Source: Vreelandella glaciei
GTDB taxonomy: Bacteria > Pseudomonadota > Gammaproteobacteria > Pseudomonadales > Halomonadaceae
Direction: 5' to 3'
Assembly: GCF_013415125.1 (NCBI RefSeq)
Contig: NZ_JACCDE010000026.1
Coordinates: 17,235 to 81,234, forward strand
Length of the DNA stretch: 64,000 bases
In this document: piece after piece, positions 17,392 through 25,957 of the stretch
How the letters are laid out: each line of letters starts with the position of its first letter
How positions within the stretch are numbered: position 1 is the stretch's first letter
Translations under genes and position numbers: made by a program
Notes under the pieces: model-generated
Databases searched by the model: none
What the model was told of the DNA's origin: nothing
What the model saw: the letters and a program-made list of their open reading frames with translations, nothing else

Positions 17392-17515
17392 GCGCGGTAG
17401 AGACCATCGACTTCATGACCGCCCGCTGGGCGCACCTGCCCTATGAGCTGCTGGAGAAAGTTTTCAACCGGATTATCAATGAGTTGGGGGGAGGGGAGCA
17501 GATGATTTATGACGT
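17388..17515 (+). pseudogene. guaA 3' remnant
   Basis: 17388-17490 matches 1020-1122 with about five mismatches by eye: [20 protein letters not shown] then [13 protein letters not shown]. The real gene has Ser where this has Phe. After that only the YDVS core is recognisable. The frame is open for about 126 codons but the C-terminal PPATIEWE is lost. It most likely marks the far edge of an insertion or duplication at guaA. Confidence 0.85.
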
Positions 17516-17738
17516 TAGTAGGTTCGTTCATGATAATGAAGTCAATACGGGCAAAGGTCTCCGCTTGCTGCCTAGGATAGAGCACTGGATCCGAGGCTAT
17601 GTCGTCTCAGAATTCGGAAAAAAAGCATCTTAAGCCAGATTGGAATCCCGGGCAGGGCATGACATTAGCTACAAGCTTCCCTGTAGAGCAGGAGCTGCAT
17701 TTAAGATTAAAGGCCATTGTGGAGGCATCAATGTCAAC
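17516..17738. other. Intergenic, nothing recognised
   Basis: Between the guaA remnant and the end of the LysR gene. No coding pattern or repeat was recognised. Confidence 0.35.
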
Positions 17739-18623
17739 TCAATGGCTTTCTTTCATAACGCTCTCCACAAACTTGGCGAACAAACGTGCTTTGGCTGTGG
17801 CAAGGCGTCCCGTGGGAAACACTGCCCATAGGTCAGTGTCAGGCAGCGACCAACTCTCCAGCAGGCGGAGCACACGATTATTGGCCAGCTCAGGAGCGAA
17901 CATCCAGTCCGAGGCAATGGTTAGACCCATATCAGCGAGCACGGCGGCGCGGATACCTTCAGCGGCGCTGAAGCGTGCTCGTCCATGGATCATAACGGAT
18001 ACCTCGGTCCCCTCGCGACGGAACTTCCACACGTTGTCCAATTGGGTGTAGACGATCGTTTCGTGGTCGGCCAGATCGGCGGGAACCTGCGGTCTCCCCT
18101 TTTGCGTCAAGTATTCGGCAGTCGCCAGCACCGAGCAGCGCGAAGAGGCCAGTTTACGCGCCACGGCGCCGGTATCGGCCAGCTTTCCCAGTCTCAACGA
18201 GATGTCGATCCCTTCAGCGATCAGGTCAATCATCCGGTCGTCCAGCACCACGTCCACGTCGAGTCCGGGATGTGCCTCAAGGAATTGTGGCAAGTGAGGA
18301 ATGACATGCAGGCGCGCGAAGGTGGGGGCGGCCGAGATTCGCAGCCGACCGGATAGTCCCCCACCAGCGCCCCGCGCGGCCAGTTCGGCCTCGTCCGCCT
18401 CTTGTATCGCCAGGCGCGCCCGTTCGTAGAAGCGTAAACCCGCTTCGGTCGGCGTCAGCCCGTGCGTAGAGCGCAGCAAGAGCTTCACGTTCAGCCGCTG
18501 CTCCAGCTGAGCCACGGTTTTGGACACCGCCGGCTGCCCAACGCCAAGCACGCGGGCAGCGCCTGAAAAAGAACCGGCTTCTAGCACACGCACGAAGACG
18601 ATCATTGCCTGCAATCGATCCAT
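17739..18623 (-). CDS. LysR-family transcriptional regulator
   Basis: 294 residues from ATG 18623; ten extra upstream codons are less likely because the conserved MDRLQAMIVFVRVLEAGSF begins here. HTH in SFSGAARVLGVGQPAVSKTV, then the effector domain. It resembles the sub-group that controls short-chain dehydrogenase operons. Divergent from the crotonase gene, with 135 bp between, and probably its regulator. Confidence 0.9.
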   Translation of the reverse strand: MDRLQAMIVFVRVLEAGSFSGAARVLGVGQPAVSKTVAQLEQRLNVKLLLRSTHGLTPTEAGLRFYERARLAIQEADEAELAARGAGGGLSGRLRISAAPTFARLHVIPHLPQFLEAHPGLDVDVVLDDRMIDLIAEGIDISLRLGKLADTGAVARKLASSRCSVLATAEYLTQKGRPQVPADLADHETIVYTQLDNVWKFRREGTEVSVMIHGRARFSAAEGIRAAVLADMGLTIASDWMFAPELANNRVLRLLESWSLPDTDLWAVFPTGRLATAKARLFAKFVESVMKESH

Positions 18624-18758
18624 GTAATTCCTGGTAGGAATAAATGTTATCACCGAATCATATCTGCCATTCCGTCAAGGGGGCAACCATAATTCGATCA
18701 ACAGCCTGGCGCGCTGGATATCCCAAAAAAACCTATCACTTGCAACAAGGGAAAAACC

Positions 18759-19529
18759 ATGTCCCGTTTCGATGACTACCGCAACGCCTATCCCAACGCC
18801 CGTCTGAGCCGTACGCCTGACGGCGTGCTCGAAATTGCCCTGCACACCGACGGCGGCAAGCTCGTGTTCAACGGACACACACACGAGCAATTTGTCGATC
18901 TGTTCCATGACGTCGGCAGCGACCCTGACAACCGCGTGGTGATCCTCACCGGCACGGGCGACGCCTTCATGGACGCGATCAGCGCCGAAGGCTTCGATTT
19001 CTTCACCCCGCGCGGCTACGACAAGATCTATCGCGAAGGCAAGAAAGTGCTGATGAATCTCCTTGACATCGAAGTGCCGTTGATTGCTGCGCTCAACGGC
19101 CCGGTGCTACTGCACTCCGAATACGCGCTGCTGGCCGACATCGTGCTGGCCACGCCGGAAACGGTGTTCCAGGACAAGCCGCATTTCGATTTCGGCATCG
19201 TGCCCGGTGATGGCGTGAACCTGCTGTGGCCAGAAGTCATCGGCAGCGTACGCGGCCGATATTTCATCCTGACCCGCCAGCAACTTGATGCACAGACCGC
19301 CCAGGCATGGGGCGCAGTCAACGAAGTGGTGCCGGCCGATCGCCTGCTGCCGCGTGCCCACGAGATCGCCGGCGAACTGGCGAAGCTGCCGCCGCTGACT
19401 GGTCGCTACACCCGTATCGCCCTGACCCAGAAGCTGCGCCGCATCATCGACGAAGGCGCCGGCTACGGTCTGGCCTTGGAGGGCATCAGCGCTGCCGAAG
19501 TGGCGCGCTCGATGACCCCGCCCGCCTGA
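18759..19529 (+). CDS. Crotonase-family beta-diketone hydrolase, 6-oxocamphor-hydrolase-like
   Basis: 256 residues of the enoyl-CoA hydratase fold. Against 6-oxocamphor hydrolase (recalled sequence) the motifs VVILTGTG, PHFxxGIVPGDG, RGRYFxLT and GAVNEV all align. The catalytic set H45, H122, H145, D154 and E244 appears here as H42, H119, H142, D151 and E241, each shifted by three. That suggests cleavage of a cyclic beta-diketone by a retro-Claisen reaction rather than CoA chemistry. It heads a three-gene operon with a peroxiredoxin-like protein and an SDR. The substrate is unknown. Confidence 0.85.
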   Translation: MSRFDDYRNAYPNARLSRTPDGVLEIALHTDGGKLVFNGHTHEQFVDLFHDVGSDPDNRVVILTGTGDAFMDAISAEGFDFFTPRGYDKIYREGKKVLMNLLDIEVPLIAALNGPVLLHSEYALLADIVLATPETVFQDKPHFDFGIVPGDGVNLLWPEVIGSVRGRYFILTRQQLDAQTAQAWGAVNEVVPADRLLPRAHEIAGELAKLPPLTGRYTRIALTQKLRRIIDEGAGYGLALEGISAAEVARSMTPPA

Positions 19530-19599
19530 TCTGCGCGGCAGGTTGTCCGCTTCGCGGACGGCATGCTTTCTCATTTCCATGCTTACCAAGGACTTCACC

Positions 19600-20274
19600 A
19601 TGTCACTGCAAGACAAGCTCGACGCCTTCAAGGCCGACTTCCAAGCTGGCAAACCACCCTATAACGTGCCGCCTACTGTCATCGAAACCATGAACCGTGC
19701 CACCGCCGAACTGACTGCTTCCGGTGCTGCCCAGAAAGCACTGAAGGCAGGCGACCACGCGCCGGCCTTCACCCTCAACGACCCGGATGGCAAGCCGGTT
19801 TCGTCCATCGACCTGCTGCGCCGTGGAACGCTGGTGGTGACCTTCTACCGTGGTGTCTGGTGCCCGTACTGCAATCTGGAATTGCAGGCGCTGCAAGCCG
19901 CATTGCCGGACATCCATGCAGCGGGGGCTGGCGTGGTGGCGATCTCACCGCAGATTGCCGCCAACAGCCGCAAGGCGTTGCGTCAGAGCGCGCTGACGTA
20001 TCCAATTCTGTCGGATCCGCACAATGATACGGCAGCCGCGTTCGGCCTGCGCTTCGAATTGCCGGACTACTTGGTCGAACTCTACAAGTCATTGAAAAAC
20101 GACCTGCCTGCATTTAATGGCGATCCGAGCTGGACGCTGCCGATGCCTGGACGCTACGTGATCGCACCGGATGGCACCATCGTTTATGCAGAGGTCAATC
20201 CTGATTACACCCGCCGCCCCGATCCGTCGGAAATACTGCCGGCCATTCGCAAGGCCGCTGCCGGCGTCGCCTGA
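19600..20274 (+). CDS. Peroxiredoxin-like AhpC/TSA-family protein
   Basis: 224 residues from ATG 19600. The thioredoxin fold begins GDHAPAFTLNDPDGKPV and carries RGVWCPYC with Cys88 and Cys91 as the redox pair. It probably reduces peroxides or acts as a thiol oxidoreductase in the cytoplasm. In the family the N-terminal 45-residue helical extension is common. It is the second gene of the operon behind the crotonase, 70 bp downstream. Confidence 0.88.
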   Translation: MSLQDKLDAFKADFQAGKPPYNVPPTVIETMNRATAELTASGAAQKALKAGDHAPAFTLNDPDGKPVSSIDLLRRGTLVVTFYRGVWCPYCNLELQALQAALPDIHAAGAGVVAISPQIAANSRKALRQSALTYPILSDPHNDTAAAFGLRFELPDYLVELYKSLKNDLPAFNGDPSWTLPMPGRYVIAPDGTIVYAEVNPDYTRRPDPSEILPAIRKAAAGVA

Positions 20275-20320
20275 ATCACTTGGAATCCGCCGCCGTGTGG
20301 CGAGCGGTAAAGGAGCACAC

Positions 20321-21037
20321 ATGTCTCGTACTTTTCTCGTCACCGGTGCCAGCAAGGGCATCGGTCTTGCGCTTTCGGCGCGCCTTGCCGCAAGCGGTAA
20401 CCATGTCGTCGGCTTGGCGCGCACTTCGCCACGCGACTTCCCCGGCACGTTCATTTCCGTCGATCTTGGCGATGACGATGCGACGAGAGTCGCATTGGAT
20501 GACATCGCGCAACGCTTCGAGCTGGATGGCGTGGTGAACAACGTCGGCCTCGTTCGTCCTGCTTCGCTGGCTGACGTCACGCTGCCCGCACTGGACGAAG
20601 TCTTCAGCGTCAACCTGCATCCCGCGCTGTTGGCCGCGCAGGCGGCTTTGCCTGGCATGAGGGAACGACGCTGGGGCCGCATCGTTAACATTTCCAGCCT
20701 GACCATCCTTGGAATGCCGCACCGCACGGCCTATGCGGCCGCCAAGGCAGCGTTGGTCAGCTTCACCCGCAGTTGGGCGATAGAGCTGGCTGATGCCGGT
20801 ATCACCGTCAATGCCGTGGCTCCCGGCCCAACCGAAACCGAATTGTTCCGCGCGAACAATTCGCCCGGCAGTGAAGGTGAGCAACGCTATCTTGCGGGGG
20901 TGCCGATGAGGCGCTTCGGGAAGCCAGAAGAGATTGCCGCGACCATCGCGTTCCTGCTTTCGGAAGAAGCTGGATTCATGACTGGACAGACCTTGCATGT
21001 CGATGGCGGCGCGTCCCTCGGACGCGCCGCGTTCTGA
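20321..21037 (+). CDS. Short-chain dehydrogenase/reductase (SDR)
   Basis: 238 residues from ATG 20321, which has AAAGGAG upstream. NAD(P) motif TGASKGIG (8-15), structural NNVG, catalytic Ser at about 125 and Y138/K142 (YAAAK), and the PGPTETELF loop. It is a classical SDR reducing or oxidising a carbonyl/alcohol pair, perhaps the partner of the beta-diketone hydrolase. The frame is open upstream but only this start has a ribosome site. Confidence 0.92.
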   Translation: MSRTFLVTGASKGIGLALSARLAASGNHVVGLARTSPRDFPGTFISVDLGDDDATRVALDDIAQRFELDGVVNNVGLVRPASLADVTLPALDEVFSVNLHPALLAAQAALPGMRERRWGRIVNISSLTILGMPHRTAYAAAKAALVSFTRSWAIELADAGITVNAVAPGPTETELFRANNSPGSEGEQRYLAGVPMRRFGKPEEIAATIAFLLSEEAGFMTGQTLHVDGGASLGRAAF

Positions 21038-21402
21038 GGGAGGGCTCTCCTTTGTCCTTGACCGCTGATAAGGCTGCCTTTCCAAGCTACCCGGCGGTGG
21101 GCGTAGCACGCGCTATACGGTGTTACTTGGGCAAGCTCATGAAGGCACGCAGTAGCTAGTGGACTTTGTTAGTGAGGCCATATCGCTCCTTCTCGGTGTA
21201 ACGAATTTGGCATGGCTAGCCTGACCTAACAAGATACCTGCGTACCCATACCTCATGTTGTTTTTGAATCTCTGTTTGCCACGATAATTGCATTGAAAAT
21301 CGACCTATAGCAAGTGAATGCCTTTGCCTCAAAACACTTTGAAGGTAACTCAGCCACTGTGTGTTTTACTATCTGCAACTGTTATTCACGGAGGAAGCAT
21401 CC
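21038..21402. other. Gap with fic 3' remnant
   Basis: 365 bp without a gene. It contains the fic tail at 21070-21128 and otherwise no recognised coding sequence. The leader just before 21403 (GTTATTCACGGAGGAAGCATCC) is shared with the broken DUF808 copy. Confidence 0.5.
21070..21128 (+). pseudogene. fic C-terminal remnant
   Basis: AAGGCTGCCTTTCCAAGCTA and the next 35 bp match the last codons of the fic gene (6820-6873), encoding the winged-helix end GCLSKLPGGGRSTRY. Nothing of the catalytic domain is present. It is the counterpart of the parD/fic promoter remnant at 8701. Confidence 0.8.
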
Positions 21403-22353
21403 ATGGCCATAGGCGGCTTGATAGGATTACTGGATGACATTGCCGCATTGGCGAAGTTGACCGCAGCATCATTGGACGATGTGAGTGCCGCCGCTGGGCG
21501 TGCGACAGCGAAGGCGGCCGGGGTAGTGGTCGATGATACGGCGGTGACGCCGCAATATTTGCAGGGGGTGGCAGCGGAGCGTGAACTGTCGCTTGTGAAG
21601 CAGATCGCGCTGGGGTCGATCCGCAACAAGCTGATTTTTATCCTGCCAGTGGCGCTGCTGCTGAATCACTTTTTGCCCGCGCTATTGCCAATCATCCTGA
21701 TGGTGGGCGGTACTTACTTGGCCTTTGAGGGCGCGGAGAAGGTCTGGCACAAGCTTTCCGGCAAGCATGACGAGGACAAGCCAGCGGTAGAGCAGGGGCC
21801 GGAAGCCGAGAAAAAGATCGTGAGTGGTGCCATTCGGACCGACTTGATTTTGTCTGCTGAAATCATGGTGATCGCGCTGGCCACGGTCTCCCATCAGGGG
21901 TTCTGGTCTCAACTGGCGAGCCTGGTGGTGGTGGCGTTTTTCATCACACTTCTGGTGTATGGCGTGGTTGCGCTGTTGATCAGGATGGATGATATCGGCC
22001 TGAAGCTCGCCCAGCGGGATAGTTCGGGAATGCAGACCCTGGGCCGTGGTCTGGTGACGGCCATGCCCAAGGTGTTAGCGACCATCTCGGTCGTGGGCAC
22101 CGTCGCCATGCTCTGGGTAGGTGGGCATATCCTGATGGTCAATCTAGGTGCCGATGGCACGGGTTGGTTCAACGCACCCTATGAGTGGGTACACCATATT
22201 GAGCTAGGCATTAGCGAAGCAACCGGTGCCTTGGGCGGCACGCTGGGCTGGAGCTTCAATACGCTGTGCTCTGCGGTGATAGGCTTTTTGGTGGGCTCGG
22301 TGGTGGTGGGGGCGCTGCACCTCATTCCTATTAAGAAGGCGCATGCCGGGTAG
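21403..22353 (+). CDS. DUF808 inner-membrane protein (YedI-like)
   Basis: 316 residues from ATG 21403 with GGAGG upstream. The N-terminal third (LTAASLDDVSAAAGRATAKA) is soluble and conserved; about five hydrophobic segments follow (for example NKLIFILPVALLLNHFLPAL). Function of the family is unknown. The frame is complete, unlike the copy at 10752. Remnants of an Rpn gene follow immediately. Confidence 0.9.
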   Translation: MAIGGLIGLLDDIAALAKLTAASLDDVSAAAGRATAKAAGVVVDDTAVTPQYLQGVAAERELSLVKQIALGSIRNKLIFILPVALLLNHFLPALLPIILMVGGTYLAFEGAEKVWHKLSGKHDEDKPAVEQGPEAEKKIVSGAIRTDLILSAEIMVIALATVSHQGFWSQLASLVVVAFFITLLVYGVVALLIRMDDIGLKLAQRDSSGMQTLGRGLVTAMPKVLATISVVGTVAMLWVGGHILMVNLGADGTGWFNAPYEWVHHIELGISEATGALGGTLGWSFNTLCSAVIGFLVGSVVVGALHLIPIKKAHAG

Positions 22354-22367
22354 GTGTGGGCTGCGAA

Positions 22368-22724
22368 GCGTTATTGGGCTGGCTACGTGAGGTGTTGAGT
22401 GATGAGTGACGCTAGGGTTTGTACGAAACTCACAAAGAGCATATCGACAAGATTATTACCCGCTGGCTAAAACGCCACTTGCAGCGGCTCGGGGCTGAGG
22501 TCGACCTCAATCAGCTCAACAGTTTGGTGGAGGATAAAGACATGTTGGCAGAAAATTTGGAAAACTGAGCTCAGCAAGAACGTCAGGAAGGCGAAAAGCT
22601 GGGTATTGAGAAAACAGCTCGTCATCTGCTCAAGCTGGGGGGGCTTAGTGACGAGCAAATTGCTGAAGTGACCGGCTTGGCGTTAGAGGATGTGGTTAAG
22701 TTGCGTATTGAAGGTAAGCGCTGA
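22368..22724 (+). pseudogene. Rpn-family nuclease/transposase remnant
   Basis: The sequence reads KEHIDKIITRWLKRHLQRLG and VDLNQLNSLVEDKDMLAENL, an in-frame stop, then ERQEGEKLGIEKTARHLLKL and IEGKR. This is the C-terminal half of an Rpn recombination-promoting nuclease with a nonsense mutation and a scrambled start. The PD-(D/E)XK domain is lost. Short copies lie at 7466-7580 and 8681. Confidence 0.75.
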
Positions 22725-22764
22725 TCGATTGCCTTCTGACCTAAGCGGCAGCCCTTGAACCTGC

Positions 22765-23139
22765 TCAATCTTGCCGATCCCGGTCATATCGCTCCATGGC
22801 AGGGAAAGGCGGCAGCCAATGTTCGCGGCGAATGTTCCAAAGCTCATACGTCGGTTTCAGTTGATTCGGAGCATCAAGGGCCCCAAGGTGTATTTCGATT
22901 TCTTCCTCGCTTACCGAAAAAACCGACGAACCACATGTCGAACAGAAGTAACGCCCCTGATAACTCTGCGGTTCGCCTTCGATAATGACAGCTCGCTTGG
23001 GATAATCAGCAGCCGCATAGAAAAGCGCCCCATGATGCTTACGACAATCCATACAGTGACAAATACCTACCCGAAGCGGCTCGCCATTGGCCACGATTCT
23101 GATCTTGCCGCAGAGACAGCCACCTGTTAGTTGAGCCAT
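22765..23139 (-). CDS. GFA-family protein (glutathione-dependent formaldehyde-activating-like)
   Basis: 124 residues from ATG 23139, chosen because GGAG lies seven bases upstream; a TTG two codons earlier is less likely. Zinc-binding Cys are visible in GGCLCGKI, ICHCMDCRKHHG and FCSTCGSS, the full GFA pattern. Members are related to S-hydroxymethylglutathione synthase and CENP-V; for short stand-alone forms like this the true substrate is usually unknown. It stands alone. Confidence 0.88.
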   Translation of the reverse strand: MAQLTGGCLCGKIRIVANGEPLRVGICHCMDCRKHHGALFYAAADYPKRAVIIEGEPQSYQGRYFCSTCGSSVFSVSEEEIEIHLGALDAPNQLKPTYELWNIRREHWLPPFPAMERYDRDRQD

Positions 23140-23426
23140 TGCCAATCTCCAGAAAATTCATACCTTCTGAATTCAAAGTAGGTGGCACTTTCGGTTTTGT
23201 CTTGCTGCCATCTCGTTGGTATTTAATGGCCGTAAAATGACATAAATCGAGAATGACAGGCTTTAACACATAAGTTAATCAAGTGATCCTTTACAGGGTC
23301 GAGAATCTCTACTTGGATTAAGGAGGACGGCGCTTCATTTTATAAAGGCATTTTGTAAAGGCATTGTTAGTGGGTTTGCCAAGCGCTCTTGATAGCAATC
23401 AACCACGAACAACGGAGGTACCTGGT

Positions 23427-23789
23427 TTGGCTACCAATAAAGCATCTCGGGGTGTGGGCGGTTGGTTTCTGCTCGTGTTCGCCATCATTCTGGTCATCCT
23501 CGGCCTGATTCTTGCAGCCGGCGGGATCTGGCTGGTGACGCTGGGAGGCTCCTGGTATTACCTCATTGCCGGTCTGGGGCTGATCATTTCGGGTGGCTTA
23601 ATGGCCAGGGATTTGCTCACGGGAGTCTGGGTCTATTTCTTGGTTCTGTTAGGTACGCTGATTTGGGCCTTATGGGAGGTTGGCTTGTCGCCATGGGAGC
23701 TGCTGCCCCGGGTATTCGGTTACATCGTCCTGGGTGTCATCGTCTTGGCGCTCCTGCCCACTCTCAAACGCCGCCAAGCCACTATATGA
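23427..23789 (+). CDS. Membrane-anchor domain of PQQ glucose dehydrogenase as a separate gene
   Basis: 120 residues from a TTG at 23427, chosen because GGAGG lies eight bases upstream. Four to five hydrophobic helices (GWFLLVFAIILVILGLILAA and others) match the N-terminal transmembrane part of membrane-bound glucose/quinate dehydrogenases, which anchors the enzyme and binds ubiquinone. It normally is fused to the beta-propeller, but here a stop at 23789 separates it from the catalytic gene 11 bp downstream. Confidence 0.75.
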   Translation: MATNKASRGVGGWFLLVFAIILVILGLILAAGGIWLVTLGGSWYYLIAGLGLIISGGLMARDLLTGVWVYFLVLLGTLIWALWEVGLSPWELLPRVFGYIVLGVIVLALLPTLKRRQATI

Positions 23790-23800
23790 GGAGCGCTGCC

Positions 23801-25894
23801 ATGTTCACGTCACTGCGAGTGCTGGCCTATGTCGTCAGCCTATCACTGGCGACGCATGCCGTTGCCCAGAATGCCGAGGGTGAAACCGAAGTCCCGGAGG
23901 AGCCCACCTCAAGCGAGGCCCAGACACCGACCTTCTCGGCGACGCCGCAGCCTAGCGATGACCCAGCGCCCGGCGATTGGGCCGCCTGGGGACGAGAGAG
24001 CGGCGCCTCACGTCATTCGCCGCTGGATGAAATCACGCCCGACAATGTCAGCCAGTTGGAGGTTGCCTGGATCTATCGCACTGGCGATATGCCGGAAGAA
24101 GAGGGGCAGGGCAAATACGCACCTGAAACTACACCGCTTAAGGTTGGCGACAATCTGTATCTCTGCTCGGCCATGAACGTCATGGTCTCCCTCGATGCAC
24201 GGACTGGGGAGGAGCAGTGGCGCCATGATCCCGAGGTCGATCCAGGTGCCATTCCCTATAGCGCCAGCTGCCGCGGCGTGACCTATTACGAAGTTCCGGA
24301 TGCCGCCGATGACCAGCTCTGCGCAACCCGCATCATTGAGGGGACGTTGGACGCCCGATTGATTGCCGTCGATGCGCAAACGGGCGAGCTGTGCCAGGGG
24401 TTTGGTGACGGCGGTACGGTAGATCTATGGGCCGGCATCGGCGAGAAGGTTCCCGGTTGGTACTCCGTCACCTCTCCACCGGTCGTCGTCCAGGGCGTCC
24501 TGGTGACCGGTGCTCAGGTCAAGGACGGGCAAGCGGAGGACGCCCCCTCTGGCGTGATTCGCGGCTACGATGTCGTTACCGGCGAACTGGAGTGGGCGTG
24601 GGATATGGGCAACCCCAACTTGGATGGACTACCACCCGAGGGCGAGACCTATACTCGGGGCACGCCCAACATGTGGACCACTGCTTCCTCCGATGAGGAG
24701 TTGGGTTACGTCTACCTGCCGATGGGCAACTCATCGGTCGATTATTGGGGCGGAAACCGCAGCGAGGAAGAAAACGAGTTCTCGACTTCGCTCGTTGCTA
24801 TCGACGTCAACACCGGCGAACCGGTCTGGCACTTCCAGACCGTCCATTACGATGTCTGGGACTATGATCTCGGTTCGCAACCGACCCTGGTCGATTTCCC
24901 TCGAGATGACGGCAGCACGGTGCCGGCGATCATTCTGCCCTCCAAACAGGGCGACATTTACGTTCTCAACCGTGAAACCGGCGAATCGCTATTCCCCGTG
25001 GAAGAGGTGGAGGCGCCCACTGGCGGTGTTGAGCCAGATAACCTCTCGCCCACGCAGCCTCGTTCAGGCTATCACTCCCTCGCTTTTCCGAACCTAGAAG
25101 AGAAGGACATGTGGGGGATGACGCCCATCGACCAGTTGTGGTGTCGTATTCAATTCCGCCGAGCCTCCTATAAAGGCATGTACACGCCGCCGACCGTGGA
25201 TCAGCGCTTCATTCAGTATCCCGGCTACAATGGCGGCAACGACTGGGGCAGTACAGCGGTGGACGCCGAGCGCGGCATCATCATTGCCAATTACAATGAC
25301 ATTCCCAACTTCAACCGTCTCATCCCCCGTGAAGAAGCCGAGGAACGTAATCTTCGACCCATCTATGCAGGAGATGACAACACCGATAGCGACACGGATG
25401 GGCCCGCCGAAGGGGCCGGCGATCCACAAGTAGGTGCGCCTTATGCGATCGACGTCAATGCCGGCTGGCGAGCGCCGGTTACCGGCATGCCCTGTACCGC
25501 GCCTCCTTATGGCGGCATTCGCGCCATTGATCTGGCGAGCGGTGAAACGCTCTGGGATGAGCCATTGGGCACGGCGCGCAAGAATGGTCCCTTCGGCATA
25601 CCGTCGCACATGCCGTTCAAAATCGGCACACCCAACAATGGCGGTCCATTACTCACGGCCAGCGGACTGATATTCATCGCTGCCGCCACCGACGATCTGA
25701 TTCGCGCCATCGACACGGAGACCGGTGAGGTGCTTTGGAACGATGTGCTGCCGGCCGGCGGCCAGGCCAACCCCATAACCTATGAGGCGAATGGTCGCCA
25801 ATACGTAGTCATCGGGGCCGGCGGGCATCACTTCATGGAAACACCGATAGGCGATTATGTAATCGCCTACGCGCTACCGGAAGACGGGAATTAA
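23801..25894 (+). CDS. PQQ-dependent dehydrogenase, glucose/quinate type catalytic domain
   Basis: 697 residues from ATG 23801 (AGGAG upstream). An own signal peptide (VLAYVVSLSLATHAVAQ) sends it to the periplasm. An eight-bladed PQQ propeller follows, with motifs DWAAWGRESGASRHSPL near the start, HYDVWDYDLGSQP in the middle and HMPFKIGTPNNGG and GGQANPITYE near the end. It oxidises an aldose or cyclic alcohol and passes electrons to the quinone pool, probably through the anchor protein encoded just upstream. Lengths add up to one standard Gcd (about 800). Earlier in-frame codons overlap the anchor gene and are not credible. Confidence 0.9.
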   Translation: MFTSLRVLAYVVSLSLATHAVAQNAEGETEVPEEPTSSEAQTPTFSATPQPSDDPAPGDWAAWGRESGASRHSPLDEITPDNVSQLEVAWIYRTGDMPEEEGQGKYAPETTPLKVGDNLYLCSAMNVMVSLDARTGEEQWRHDPEVDPGAIPYSASCRGVTYYEVPDAADDQLCATRIIEGTLDARLIAVDAQTGELCQGFGDGGTVDLWAGIGEKVPGWYSVTSPPVVVQGVLVTGAQVKDGQAEDAPSGVIRGYDVVTGELEWAWDMGNPNLDGLPPEGETYTRGTPNMWTTASSDEELGYVYLPMGNSSVDYWGGNRSEEENEFSTSLVAIDVNTGEPVWHFQTVHYDVWDYDLGSQPTLVDFPRDDGSTVPAIILPSKQGDIYVLNRETGESLFPVEEVEAPTGGVEPDNLSPTQPRSGYHSLAFPNLEEKDMWGMTPIDQLWCRIQFRRASYKGMYTPPTVDQRFIQYPGYNGGNDWGSTAVDAERGIIIANYNDIPNFNRLIPREEAEERNLRPIYAGDDNTDSDTDGPAEGAGDPQVGAPYAIDVNAGWRAPVTGMPCTAPPYGGIRAIDLASGETLWDEPLGTARKNGPFGIPSHMPFKIGTPNNGGPLLTASGLIFIAAATDDLIRAIDTETGEVLWNDVLPAGGQANPITYEANGRQYVVIGAGGHHFMETPIGDYVIAYALPEDGN

Positions 25895-25907
25895 GATCGC
25901 TTTCTTG

Positions 25908-25934
25908 GCTGAGCCAGTATTCGACTGGCTCAGC
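25908..25934 (+). terminator. Hairpin behind the PQQ dehydrogenase gene
   Basis: GCTGAGCCAGT pairs perfectly with ACTGGCTCAGC around ATTCG, 14 bp after the stop. The stem is strong but no T-run follows, so the strength as an intrinsic terminator is uncertain. Confidence 0.6.
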
Positions 25935-25957
25935 TACCAGCCTGTGAGGATGAATAT

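Noticed and set aside
23462..23800. In-frame extension of the PQQ dehydrogenase gene upstream of 23801
   Set aside because: It overlaps the anchor gene in another frame, gives an unnatural peptide, and the ATG at 23801 has a ribosome site and signal peptide.
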